A stretch of 16,167 nucleotides of DNA from an uncultured Saprospiraceae bacterium. GTDB taxonomy: Bacteria; Bacteroidota; Bacteroidia; Chitinophagales; Saprospiraceae. Shown one piece after another: positions 1 through 8,700 of this stretch (its first letter is position 1; the number at the start of each line of letters is the position of its first letter). Under the pieces are notes generated by a model. The model saw only the letters and a list, made by a program, of their open reading frames with translations, was not told where the DNA came from and did no database searches. The DNA is taken from NCBI GenBank assembly GCA_937973565.1, contig CALJKQ010000249.1, positions 1 through 16,167 of the forward strand, in the 5' to 3' direction. A program made the translations under genes and the position numbers.

Positions 1-207
1 TCACATGAAAGCAATGTAAGTATCCTGCATGAAATTTTGAAAATACCCAATCGCAATTTCAAGTTGGCGGCTTTTTGTAATTATCCGGATGAAGCCAAAA
101 AACTCAAGGAAATGAAGGTGGATTATGTCTATGATTTTAAAATCTATCAGGGAGAAGACTTTGCAGAGCAAGCGATGATAAAATTCGGTAAAGAGACTAG
201 AATTTAA
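1..207 (+). CDS. C-terminal fragment of a KefB/C-type cation/proton antiporter (TrkA-N/RCK domain)
   Basis: The reading frame is open from the first base and stops with TAA at 205-207, giving the last 68 residues of a gene that begins before the window. The fragment contains SHESNVSILHEIL, then a NYPDEAKKLKEMKVDYVYD stretch, then GEDFAEQAMIKFG. This is the pattern of the end of a TrkA-N (RCK) nucleotide-binding domain in CPA2-type cation/proton antiporters: an 'HE-N' motif, a variable helix, then 'G-FAE'. In that family the cytosolic domain senses NAD(H) or other ligands and gates the membrane exchanger. The membrane part is outside the window, so ion specificity cannot be judged. A stand-alone RCK protein is the alternative. 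The family call rests on pattern recognition of a short tail. Confidence 0.6.
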   Translation, partial: SHESNVSILHEILKIPNRNFKLAAFCNYPDEAKKLKEMKVDYVYDFKIYQGEDFAEQAMIKFGKETRI

Positions 208-264
208 AACGAGATATCAATTGGCAATGAAAATTCTCTTAATTTTACGGGCAATCTATCATCA

Positions 265-2760
265 ATGAGGTTTTACAGCTTCTTTTTGCTGCTGCTATTT
301 ATGGTGCATTACCAGCTGGCTTTTGGGATCAATCCGGAAAGAAGACTCAAGGCCCAAAGAGTTCAAGAGAGCATCCAGATTGATGGATTGTTGAAGGAGA
401 AGGTATGGAATTCTTCGGAAGCTGCTTCTGATTTTGTGGTTTCGGAGCCGGTTCCGGGTGCGGCAGCTACTTTTAAGTCACAGGTTTATTTTCTATACGA
501 TGATAATGCCGTTTACATAGGTGCCCGACTTTTTGATGATGAGCCAAACAAAATATTAAAAGAACTTTCCTTAAGAGACCAGATTGGCAATGCCGATAAT
601 TTCCGCGTATTCTTTGATACCTATCAAAGCGGTTTAAATGGCTTTAAATTTTACACAACTTCTTCGGGTGTTCAACTAGAAGCCATTGTCTCCAACCATA
701 CGGACGACCTCAATTGGAATGCCATCTGGGAATCCAAAGTAAACATCGATGATTTGGGTTGGACAGTGGAAATGAAAATACCCTACTCTGCCCTCAGGTT
801 TCCTGCCAAAGATGTTCAGGAGTGGAAGGTGCAGTTTGGGAGAGAAATCCGCAGATTTAGAGAGGTTTCTTATTGGAGTCCTATCGATCCTACCATTTCG
901 GGTTGGGTGCAGCAAAGTGGCACCGTTACCAATATTGATAAAATTGTTACTCCGGTTAGATTGTCAGTCACTCCTTATATTTCAAGCTATCTTAATACCA
1001 ACAACGACAGAGTACCCGGACAAAGAACATTGACAGAAACGGCATTACGAGCCGGCCTGGATTTGAAATATGGCATCAATGATGCCTTTACGCTGGATAT
1101 GACACTCATCCCTGATTTTGGGCAGGTAATTTCAGATAAACAAGTGCTCAACCTGGGACCGTTCGAAGTTTTTTTTGCAGAAAACAGGCAATTTTTCACC
1201 GAGGGCACCGAATTGTTCAACAAAGGCAGGTTGTTTTATTCTCGTCGAATCGGGGGCACTCCTTTTCATTATTACGATGTAGACGGTTTGCTGGGAAAAG
1301 GGGAAACCATTGTAGACAATCCGGAAACCACCCAGCTCATCAACGCCACCAAAGTGAGCGGACGAACCGGCAAAGGTACAGGCATTGGTGCTTTCAATGC
1401 AGTGGTAGGGGAGAGCTTTGCCCGCTTGCAAAATGAGCAGGGTCAGGTTCGCAATGTTAAAACCAACCCTTATACCAATTACAATACTTTGGTTCTGGAT
1501 CAAAACCTGAAAAACAACTCCTATTTTACCCTGGTCAATACCAACGTATGGCGCCAAGGGGCTGATTATGATGCCAATGTTACCGGTGGATTTTTTAACC
1601 TAAAGAGCAAAAGTCAAAATTACTTTGTAAGTGGTGATGCTGTATTGAGTCAAAAATACTATCCCAATTTTACAGACCTTGGATATACATATCATATGGC
1701 CGGCGGCAAAAGTGGTGGCAACTGGACCTACGAAGCAGGACATGGTGTTGAGTCTGCCAACTATGATCCCAACGACATGGGCTTCTTGTACAGTCCCAAT
1801 GAATGGTATGTGTACGGTGAAGGCGGCTACACCCAGTATGCTCCCAAAAGCAAAGGATTGCAGCAATATTCTTTCAGCCTCAATACTGTCTATACCCGGT
1901 TGTATGAACCATATCGCTTCAGCGACTTTGCCATCAATGCCAGTACATTTGTGTTGTGGAAAAGCCGCTTTGCTGCAGGTCTAGATGCAAGACTGGAGCC
2001 GGTACCTACCTATGACTACTTTGAACCCCGGACCTCAGATTTTGGCAAATACCTCATATGGCCTGAAAACTGGATCATCAGTGGACTTATTTCAAGCGAC
2101 TACCGAAAACCGGTTGCTTACGATGTTAAATTCAGTTATCGGGATTTCAAAACCGAAGGAAGAACAAGTACTACTTTTTACATCAGTCCCCGATTTCGTT
2201 TCAATGATCGGTTATCCCTGATTCCCAGTTTTTCACTTTCACTATTGGATAAGGAACCGGGTTACGTAGTGACCTCTGAGGCCATCCCCGGTGTAGATGA
2301 AGGGGAAATATTTATGGGGGTGAGAGACCGTGTTATCCTCGACAATACCCTAACCGGAAAATTTATTTTCAACAGCACCATGGGCATCAATGCCAGAATC
2401 CGACATTATTGGGACAATGTGCACTACCTGTATTTTGGCACCCTCAACGATGTGGGTCAGCTCGACAGATTGGAATACAGGGGCACTAACAACGATGGCA
2501 GCGGCTCGCACGATAGGAATGTAAATATATTTAACATCGATATGCAATGGAACTGGAGATTTGCACCTGGTAGCGACTTGTTTTTGGTTTGGAAAAATCA
2601 AGTCTATGCCTCAGACAATGCCTATGAACTTCGATACAGCCGCAATTTCAACAAAGTATTGGAATCCCCCGTAAATAATAGTTTTTCGCTCAGGGTAATC
2701 TTTTATTTGGATTATCTTTATTTGTTTCCCAGAAAAGAAAAAACGTCAACTTTGATATAA
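265..2760 (+). CDS. DUF5916 outer-membrane protein with N-terminal CBM9-like domain
   Basis: This 831-residue protein has a signal peptide (about residues 1-22, hydrophobic FFLLLLF core ending near LAFG). A CBM9-like beta-sandwich follows (about 30-215), recognisable from 'IQIDGLLKEKVW', 'VYFLYDDNAVYIGARLFDDEP' and 'WTVEMKIPYSALRF'. The rest, about 230-831, is rich in alternating hydrophobic and aromatic strands and contains 'DFGQVISDKQVLNLGPFE' and 'FFAENRQFFTEG', typical of the DUF5916 family. It ends in a strand-like 'FSLRVIFYLDYLYLF', as expected for an outer-membrane barrel. The family is common in Bacteroidota and its substrate is unknown; a sugar- or polymer-binding role is only suggested by the CBM9-like fold. 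The gene starts 57 bases after the antiporter stop. The ATG at 265 directly precedes the signal peptide, which supports this start. Confidence 0.88.
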   Translation: MRFYSFFLLLLFMVHYQLAFGINPERRLKAQRVQESIQIDGLLKEKVWNSSEAASDFVVSEPVPGAAATFKSQVYFLYDDNAVYIGARLFDDEPNKILKELSLRDQIGNADNFRVFFDTYQSGLNGFKFYTTSSGVQLEAIVSNHTDDLNWNAIWESKVNIDDLGWTVEMKIPYSALRFPAKDVQEWKVQFGREIRRFREVSYWSPIDPTISGWVQQSGTVTNIDKIVTPVRLSVTPYISSYLNTNNDRVPGQRTLTETALRAGLDLKYGINDAFTLDMTLIPDFGQVISDKQVLNLGPFEVFFAENRQFFTEGTELFNKGRLFYSRRIGGTPFHYYDVDGLLGKGETIVDNPETTQLINATKVSGRTGKGTGIGAFNAVVGESFARLQNEQGQVRNVKTNPYTNYNTLVLDQNLKNNSYFTLVNTNVWRQGADYDANVTGGFFNLKSKSQNYFVSGDAVLSQKYYPNFTDLGYTYHMAGGKSGGNWTYEAGHGVESANYDPNDMGFLYSPNEWYVYGEGGYTQYAPKSKGLQQYSFSLNTVYTRLYEPYRFSDFAINASTFVLWKSRFAAGLDARLEPVPTYDYFEPRTSDFGKYLIWPENWIISGLISSDYRKPVAYDVKFSYRDFKTEGRTSTTFYISPRFRFNDRLSLIPSFSLSLLDKEPGYVVTSEAIPGVDEGEIFMGVRDRVILDNTLTGKFIFNSTMGINARIRHYWDNVHYLYFGTLNDVGQLDRLEYRGTNNDGSGSHDRNVNIFNIDMQWNWRFAPGSDLFLVWKNQVYASDNAYELRYSRNFNKVLESPVNNSFSLRVIFYLDYLYLFPRKEKTSTLI

Positions 2761-2810
2761 ATTGACCAACCTAGGGTCGCTTTCTTTCGTCTAATGGTAA
2801 AAAGAATTGC

Positions 2811-3140
2811 ATGAAACACTTTCGTATTTACATTTTTGCTATGCTGATTTTAACTTTCAACGCCTGCACTTCCGATGATTTGATCACCATGGAGTATCAG
2901 ATGACCCAGTGTGCAGATCCCTGGATGGCAGACGATGGATATTTTAGTGACAAAGAAGGAACACTTAAAATCTTCCTGCAAAACAAAGGTGTAGCAGTTG
3001 AGTCCCTGAGCATTACAGAAAATTGTCCGGATGCAGCCGTTTGCAATGCCTGTATTTGTATGGGATGTGATTTGGCTGTAGTTAAAGTAAATGCAGATGA
3101 TGAAGCCCTTTTAAAGGAATTGGGTTTTACCAGAATCTAA
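2811..3140 (+). CDS. Small cysteine-rich lipoprotein, probably surface-exposed
   Basis: This 109-residue protein begins with a basic, hydrophobic lipoprotein signal (MKHFRIYIFAMLILTF) ending in a lipobox NAC, so Cys19 is the predicted lipidation site. The next residues, T-S-D-D, resemble the acidic lipoprotein export signal described in Bacteroidota for surface lipoproteins. The mature part has six further cysteines: C34, then C72, C78, C81, C83 and C86 in a C-x5-C-x2-C-x-C-x2-C cluster. This suggests metal binding or disulphides. No family is recognised. It starts 50 bases after the DUF5916 gene with no promoter match between them, so cotranscription is plausible. It ends 17 bases from the oppositely oriented PLP enzyme gene. 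Confidence 0.72.
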   Translation: MKHFRIYIFAMLILTFNACTSDDLITMEYQMTQCADPWMADDGYFSDKEGTLKIFLQNKGVAVESLSITENCPDAAVCNACICMGCDLAVVKVNADDEALLKELGFTRI

Positions 3141-3157
3141 AAGAGCAATTCAACCCC

Positions 3158-4411
3158 CTACAATTCCAGTGCTTGCGACAAATCCCAGATCAGGTCGTCT
3201 GCATGTTCCACACCTATCGAAAGTCGGATCATTTTATCTGTGATGCCCATTTCTGCCCTATGGACGGGGTCTACACCGGCGTGGGTCATGCTGGCCGGAT
3301 GTTCAGCCAATGACTCTGTACTGCCCAGACTCACCGCCATTTTTACCATACGCAGCTTATTGAGAAAGGCAAAAGCCTCATGCTCTCCCCCTACAATGTC
3401 AAAAGAAATCATCGCACCGGGAGACAGACATTGTCTTTGATAAATCTCAAATTGGTGGCCGTTGGCTTCAGTTAGCAAGCCCGGATAATAAACTTTGTCA
3501 ATCCTGGGATGCAGGCTAAGAAATTGGGCTACTTTCTGTGCATTGCTGGTTTGTCTTTCCATCCTCACCACCAGGGTTTCCAGACTGCGCAGCAAAAGCC
3601 AGCCGGTCCACGGTCCACACATATTGCCCAAAAACGTTCTCAATACTTTGAGTTTTTTGATCATGGCACTGCTTCCGCAAATGGCACCTGCTATCACATC
3701 GCTGTGCCCTCCAATGTATTTGGTAGCTGAATAAATGGACAAATCCGCTCCGTGGTCCAATGGGTGTTGCCACAGAGGCCCCATATAAGTATTGTCCACG
3801 GCGAGTACGACCTCCGGATTGTCCGGACCCCGGAAGTGATCTGCCAGAGCCCGGCACATACGAAGGTCAATTAGGGTATTGGTAGGGTTGGCAGGAGTTT
3901 CCACATAAACCAATTTAAGTTTATGGGATCTTCCTGACGCTTCAATGCGCTGCCGAATGGCCTCCTCGGTGTCATGGGGAGTGAATTCCACAGCCTGGAT
4001 ATCCATTTGTGATAAAAAATGCCGGATGAAATGGTCGGTTCCTCCATACACCGGACTGCTGAAGACCAGCAGATCGCCGGGACGGAGCAATTCCAGAAAT
4101 ACAGTGGTAATGGCCGACATACCACTTTCAAACACAGCGGCTTCTTCGGCTTTGTCCCAAAGACTCAGCCTGTTTTCCAAAATTTCAAGATCAGGATTGT
4201 TGATCCGGCTATAAATAAGTCCGGTTTTTTCTTTTTCACCTTTGTCCCGTAAGCCATAGGCTACTTCAAAAAAGGCTTTTCCTTCTTCTGCTTTAGAAAA
4301 TACAAAGGTAGAGGTCTGAAAGATCGGGCACTTTATGGCACCTTCCGACCATTCAGGCTTATATCCATATGACATCATCAGACTTTCGGGGTGGAATTTA
4401 TGGTCTTTCAT
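3158..4411 (-). CDS. Cystathionine gamma-synthase/methionine gamma-lyase-like PLP enzyme
   Basis: This is a Cys/Met metabolism fold-type I PLP enzyme of about 417 residues, the normal family length. Visible motifs include 'IYSRINNPDLEILE' (the Y-S-R region that binds the cofactor phosphate of the partner subunit), 'FESGMSAI', 'YVETPANPT', 'AVDNTYMGPL' and the PLP-lysine motif SATKYIGGHSD (Lys near 231). 'SLGSTESLAEHPASMTH' closes the active site. Family members run gamma-elimination or gamma-replacement on methionine, homocysteine or O-acyl-homoserine; which reaction applies here cannot be read from the sequence. I chose the ATG at 4411. A TTG at 4426 would add five residues, but it lies next to the -7 promoter element. 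The gene is divergent from an Lrp/AsnC regulator. That arrangement, known for mdeA/mdeR in Pseudomonas putida, makes a methionine-degrading lyase a reasonable guess. Confidence 0.88.
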   Translation of the reverse strand: MKDHKFHPESLMMSYGYKPEWSEGAIKCPIFQTSTFVFSKAEEGKAFFEVAYGLRDKGEKEKTGLIYSRINNPDLEILENRLSLWDKAEEAAVFESGMSAITTVFLELLRPGDLLVFSSPVYGGTDHFIRHFLSQMDIQAVEFTPHDTEEAIRQRIEASGRSHKLKLVYVETPANPTNTLIDLRMCRALADHFRGPDNPEVVLAVDNTYMGPLWQHPLDHGADLSIYSATKYIGGHSDVIAGAICGSSAMIKKLKVLRTFLGNMCGPWTGWLLLRSLETLVVRMERQTSNAQKVAQFLSLHPRIDKVYYPGLLTEANGHQFEIYQRQCLSPGAMISFDIVGGEHEAFAFLNKLRMVKMAVSLGSTESLAEHPASMTHAGVDPVHRAEMGITDKMIRLSIGVEHADDLIWDLSQALEL

Positions 4412-4423
4412 CACTTTTTCTTT

Positions 4424-4431
4424 CAAAGTTA
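4424..4431 (-). promoter_or_regulatory. Bacteroidota-type -7 promoter element for the PLP enzyme gene
   Basis: The minus strand reads TAACTTTG, an exact match to TAnnTTTG. It lies 12 bases upstream of the ATG at 4411, so transcription would start about 6 bases before the start codon. No clear -33 TTTG is seen at normal spacing. Confidence 0.45.
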
Positions 4432-4453
4432 CTTTGTACCATATTAATTACTT

Positions 4454-4482
4454 ATAATTGAATATTATTCAGTGAAAATTAT
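4454..4482. promoter_or_regulatory. Candidate Lrp/AsnC operator between divergent genes
   Basis: This very AT-rich stretch contains a perfect 11-bp palindrome, GAATATTATTC, at 4460-4470. It is flanked by inverted ATAATT (4454-4459) and AATTAT (4477-4482). It sits between the PLP enzyme gene and the divergent Lrp/AsnC gene, where an autoregulatory Lrp-family site would be expected. AT-rich DNA gives such palindromes by chance, so confidence is modest. Confidence 0.35.
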
Positions 4483-4554
4483 TGTTATATTTTGGTTTTT
4501 AGTAAAAATCATCGAAATTGTGGGGTAATTAATTAAGAAAAAGCAAAATTCACG

Positions 4555-5016
4555 GTGGAAACTTTAGACGAAACAGATATTCGCTTGTTGCAATTGTTGC
4601 AGCACAATGCCAGGCTTACCTCCAAAGAACTGTCCGTGCACCTCAATTTGTCATTGTCTCCGATCTACGAACGCATCCGCAGGCTGGAAAAGATGGGCAT
4701 TATTGCCGGTTATATAACCCTCCTGGACAGAGAAAAACTGGGATACGATCTGGTCGCCTACTGTCATGTATCACTCAAAGAGCACGCCAGGCCACTGCTC
4801 AAAAAGTTTGAAGAAGATGTGCTCCATTTTCCGGAAGTCCTCGAATGCCACCACGTAACGGGCAATTTCGATTACATGCTCAAAGTCTGTGTGGCAGATA
4901 TGAAATCCTACCAGGACTTCATTGTCAACAAATTGGCTTCCCTCGCCAACATTGGCAATGCCCAGTCGCAATTTGTTCTTTCCACCATTCGTGAATCTAC
5001 TGCCTTACCCATTTGA
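4555..5016 (+). CDS. Lrp/AsnC-family transcriptional regulator
   Basis: This 153-residue protein has the standard Lrp/AsnC length and layout. An N-terminal winged helix-turn-helix covers about residues 4-60, opening with LDETDIRLLQLLQHNAR, with LTSKELSVHLNLSLSPIYERI as the HTH and 'MGIIAGYITLLD' as the wing. A C-terminal RAM ligand-binding and oligomerisation domain follows (about 65-145), with 'PEVLECHHVTGNFDYMLKV' as its signature. Such proteins bind amino acids and control amino-acid metabolism genes. The start is GTG at 4555, after an A-rich leader; no ATG fits the domain boundary. Its position, divergent from the PLP enzyme, suggests it controls that gene and itself. The OsmC gene begins 71 bases downstream on the same strand. 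Confidence 0.93.
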   Translation: METLDETDIRLLQLLQHNARLTSKELSVHLNLSLSPIYERIRRLEKMGIIAGYITLLDREKLGYDLVAYCHVSLKEHARPLLKKFEEDVLHFPEVLECHHVTGNFDYMLKVCVADMKSYQDFIVNKLASLANIGNAQSQFVLSTIRESTALPI

Positions 5017-5087
5017 ACCTTTTTTTGGCAAATTTGTCTTTTTGATTGACACCTATAATTCAATAACAAGACATTAAACCTTTAAAA

Positions 5088-5498
5088 ATGATCAGAAAAG
5101 CAACAGCTGTATGGAACGGAAGTGGCAAAGAAGGCCATGGACATCTTACTACCCAAAGCACCGTTCTCAATGAATCACAATATTCCTACAAGACCCGTTT
5201 TGAAGACGGCATCGGCACCAACCCGGAAGAACTCATCGCCGCTGCCCATGCCGGTTGTTTCTGCATGAAACTGAGCTTCGTTTTAGGAGCTGCCGGTTTT
5301 ACCCCCGACAACCTTACCGCTACCTGCCATATCACCCTTGATAGTGGTGTGATCACCAAATCTCATCTGGTTTTGGAAGCCACTGTACCCGGCATCACTC
5401 CGGAGCAATTCGAGGAATGTGCTCAGGATGCCAAAGCCAATTGCCCCATTTCCAAGTCCCTCACCGCCGAGGTTTCTTTGGAATATACCCTTTGCTAA
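5088..5498 (+). CDS. OsmC-type peroxiredoxin
   Basis: This 136-residue protein matches the OsmC subgroup of organic hydroperoxide reductases. The N-terminal 'ATAVWNGSGKEGHGHL' and 'NPEELIAAAHAGC' motifs are present. The two redox cysteines are Cys57 (in HAGCFCMKLS) and Cys119 (in ANCPISKSL); Cys59 is an extra one. OsmC reduces organic peroxides with thiol or lipoyl donors in the cytosol. The gene follows the Lrp/AsnC gene by 71 bases and could share its transcript. Its last codon and stop (TGC TAA) lie inside the first unit of the 7-bp repeat array that follows. Confidence 0.93.
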   Translation: MIRKATAVWNGSGKEGHGHLTTQSTVLNESQYSYKTRFEDGIGTNPEELIAAAHAGCFCMKLSFVLGAAGFTPDNLTATCHITLDSGVITKSHLVLEATVPGITPEQFEECAQDAKANCPISKSLTAEVSLEYTLC

Positions 5499-5702
5499 CG
5501 GCTAACTGTCAACCGTTAACGGCTAACCGATAACCGCTAACGGCTAACCGTCAACCGCTAACCGTCAACCGTCAACCGCAAACGGCTAACCGCTATCCGT
5601 CAACGGTAATCGGTCCACGGACAGCGGACAGCTGTCAACCGCTAACCGCCAACCGTCAACCGCCAACGGTAATTGGTCAGCCGACAGCGGTCAGCCGTCA
5701 GC
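5493..5702. repeat. Tandem heptanucleotide repeat array, 30 units
   Basis: Starting at 5493 the sequence divides without any indel into thirty 7-bp units. The commonest are CGTCAAC, CGCTAAC and GGCTAAC, with variants such as CGCCAAC, GGTAATC, GGACAGC and GGTCAGC. Position 2 is always G, and position 7 is C in 29 of 30 units. The first units are mostly CTAAC/TCAAC types; the last four are CAGC types plus one GGTAATT. The array fills the space between the convergent OsmC gene and the VPS10/BNR gene. It contains a perfect 10-bp palindrome, GACAGCTGTC, at 5627-5636. Period 7 is not a multiple of three and no gene is seen in it. Confidence 0.9.
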
Positions 5703-5711
5703 GGAGCGTGG

Positions 5712-8700
5712 TCAAAATCCTCCCTCCACAAACGGCCCCCCAGCATTGTAAATCTCCTTGGCCAGTTTTTGAAGCTGCGATTTTTGATCCGCAAGGCTTT
5801 GATTGAATTTCTTCACCTCTTTTTGGATCATATCCAGCGATCGTCTGTTGGTTTGGGTTGGACCATACGTTGCCTGACCTACCCCTCTCACTACATCAAA
5901 TATCTGACTGCTGATGGTAGGGTTGTTTTTTTCACCCATTTGATTTTTGGCAGGAATGCCATAAAGACCTTCTTCAATGGTATAAAGCTGAGATCTGATG
6001 TTGGTAAGTTGCTGAGCTGTCTGCTCATAAGGTAGCTTACATGCAGTCGCAGCTTTTTTCAAAGCCTCGTTATACTTTACGGTGTTGCCGGTATTGAATT
6101 GAAGGGCTGAAGCCTCGCGAATGACATCTTCAAATTGGCGCCAGAATTTGGCGGCCGCTTCAGGACCTGATCCGGGCAAGGCACCACTCCTCAAGGGTTT
6201 TACTTCAAAATATTTTTCGCCCGATAAAGAAGTAACAACACCATTGATTTCTTTGCTCAGGGATACACTGTATCGCCCGGGTGCACATAAAAAGCCGGGA
6301 TTTCCTCCACCACCGTTGAGTCCAATTGCATCCGGACCGGCATACCTCAAGTCCCAACTAACACGGTGAATGCCTTTTTGTGTCGCCCCTTCCAGTCTCC
6401 TGACTATATTGCCACGATTATCTTTTATGGTCAACCAGATTTTGGGTGCCACACTTTTTTCTTCATTCGCTATTTGTTCCCAGGCTGGGAATGTCAGCGC
6501 TTTTTTAGCCTCCATTTCTTTTTTCTCCGCCTCAATGCGCTGCTCCTTGGCAGATTTGTAATCCTCTTTCAAATAATAGGTAATGCCAGCCCCAAATGCC
6601 GGATTGGGTGCCACAAAGTGACCGGCTCCCTGATCTCCTTTGGGCCCCTCAAAGCCGAGGTGGGACCTGGGCACAAACCATAAAGCATCTTTAACATCAA
6701 AAAGTTTTGCTTCTTTCTGCAAGGTATCTTCTGTTAGTTGTCGCAGTGGACTATAATCATCGAGGATATAAAAACTCCTGCCAAAGCTGGCGCCTACCAA
6801 ATCATTTTCTCTTTTTTGGATGGCCAGATCCCTGAAAGGAATGGTAGGCAATCCTCCTTTTAACTGGGTCCAGCTGCCGCCTCCATTGATGCTGAAATAG
6901 ATGCCCCATTCGGTTCCAATAAACAACAATTCCTTTTTGACATGATCCTGAACCAGCCTCCATACCAGCGTTCGATCGGGAATATTATTCGCAATGGATT
7001 TCCATGTCAAACCTTTGTCCCTGCTCACATACAGGTAAGGTTTGAAGTCGCCATTCTTGTGGTTGTCGAGTGCTACATACACAGTGCCCGCATCAAACAG
7101 ATCGGCTTTGATGTCGTTTATGAAGGCAGTGGCAGGTACACCGGGTAGGGCAGTGATGTCGATTTTTCTCCAGTTTTTACCCCCGTCTTCGGTCACCTGG
7201 ATGAGGCCGTCATCGGTTCCCGCATACAGCAAGTCTTTTTGTACGGGTGATTCAGCAATAGAGGTGATGGTGTTGTAATTTGACATGGCCAGCACATCCC
7301 ATGCATTGTCATAACCCTGTGTACTACCCATGATGGGCAGTTGGAGGCGATTTTCATTCTTTGTCAGATCCGGTGATATAGCTGCCCAGGCATCGCCACG
7401 GTTTTCGGATTTCCACACGCGTTGTGATGCAAAATAAATCGTAGATGGTTTGTGCGGACTTACCAATATCGGTGAATCCCAATTGAAACGTTCGTAGGGT
7501 TCCCCTTCTGCCGGCTGTGGTTGGATGTCTACAATTTCTCCGGTTTTCATGTCGATTCTGGATAGGGTACCCTCTTGTCTCTCACCATACATGATATCCG
7601 GATTGCCCGGCTCCGTGGCAGGCTGGTGACCATCCCAGTCGAGCACTACCCTCCAATCGGAGTTTTGAATGCCTTGAAAATTGTCTGTCCGCGAGGGTCC
7701 TCCTTCGGTGCTGTTGTCCTGCGTGCCCCCAAATACATTGTAAAAGGGTGTGGCATCGTCAACAGCTACTTTATAGAATTGGGTTATAGGCATATTCGCT
7801 ATAAATCGCCAGTTTTCTCCATTGTCAAAAGTCTCGTACATGCCTCCGTCAGTTCCAACCAGCATATAGTTGGGATTGTCTTTTCGAAATGCAATGGCAT
7901 GGTTGTCGGAGTGTTTGTTTTCTTCTTTCATCCGGCCAAAAGTTTTACCGCCATCGTTGGATACCTGCACCCTCACATCCATGAGGTACAGCTTGTCAAA
8001 TACGTGTGGCGAAGCATAGAGCTCCTGGTAGTAGTGTGGCCCTGTGGCGCCTGAAACGGCATCTGATTGTTTGGTCCAACTTTCACCGCGATTGGTGCTT
8101 TTATAAACCCCTCCCGTTCTTCGATCCAGCTCTATAGCTGCGTATATGATATCCGGTTGTTGAGGTGAAATGGCCAATCCTATCTTACCCATATGAGAAG
8201 TGGGAAGTCCATTCTTCAATGCTGACCAGGTATTGCCTCCATCAGTACTTTTGTGAATTCCGGAACCGGGACCGCCTCCCAAATAGGCAGCCACTGTGCG
8301 GTGCCTCTGCCAGGTAGCGGCATACATTATGTCGGGATTTCTGGGATCCATCACCATATCCGTAGCACCCACCCATTCTTCATCACCCAGTGTTTTCTTC
8401 CAGCTTTTGCCACCGTCGGTAGTCTTGTAAATTCCACGCTCTCCACCTTTTGTCCAGAGCGGACCCTGCGCCACAACCCAAACGATATCGGAGTTGTGCG
8501 GATGAACCACAATTTTGGAAATGTGTTCACTTTTAGTTAAACCTACATTGGTAAAGGTGTTGCCCCCATCCGTGCTCTTGTAAACACCATCTCCAAAACC
8601 AACGTGTCTGCCTCCTACGTTTTCACCCGTACCTACCCAAACAACATTGGGGTTTTGGGTGTCATAGGTCACACACCCTACCGAATAGGATTTTTGATTT

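Noticed and set aside
4411..4426. TTG start at 4426 for the PLP enzyme
   Set aside because: It would place the start codon inside the -7 promoter element; the ATG at 4411 is better placed.
5493..5702. CRISPR array
   Set aside because: Units are 7 bp with no unique spacers.
5673..6035. 120-codon plus-strand ORF starting in the heptamer array
   Set aside because: It reads through repeat sequence into the antisense of the VPS10/BNR gene and has no ribosome-binding context.
7575..8054. 159-codon plus-strand ORF inside the VPS10/BNR gene
   Set aside because: It is antisense to well-defined Asp-box repeats and is a composition shadow.
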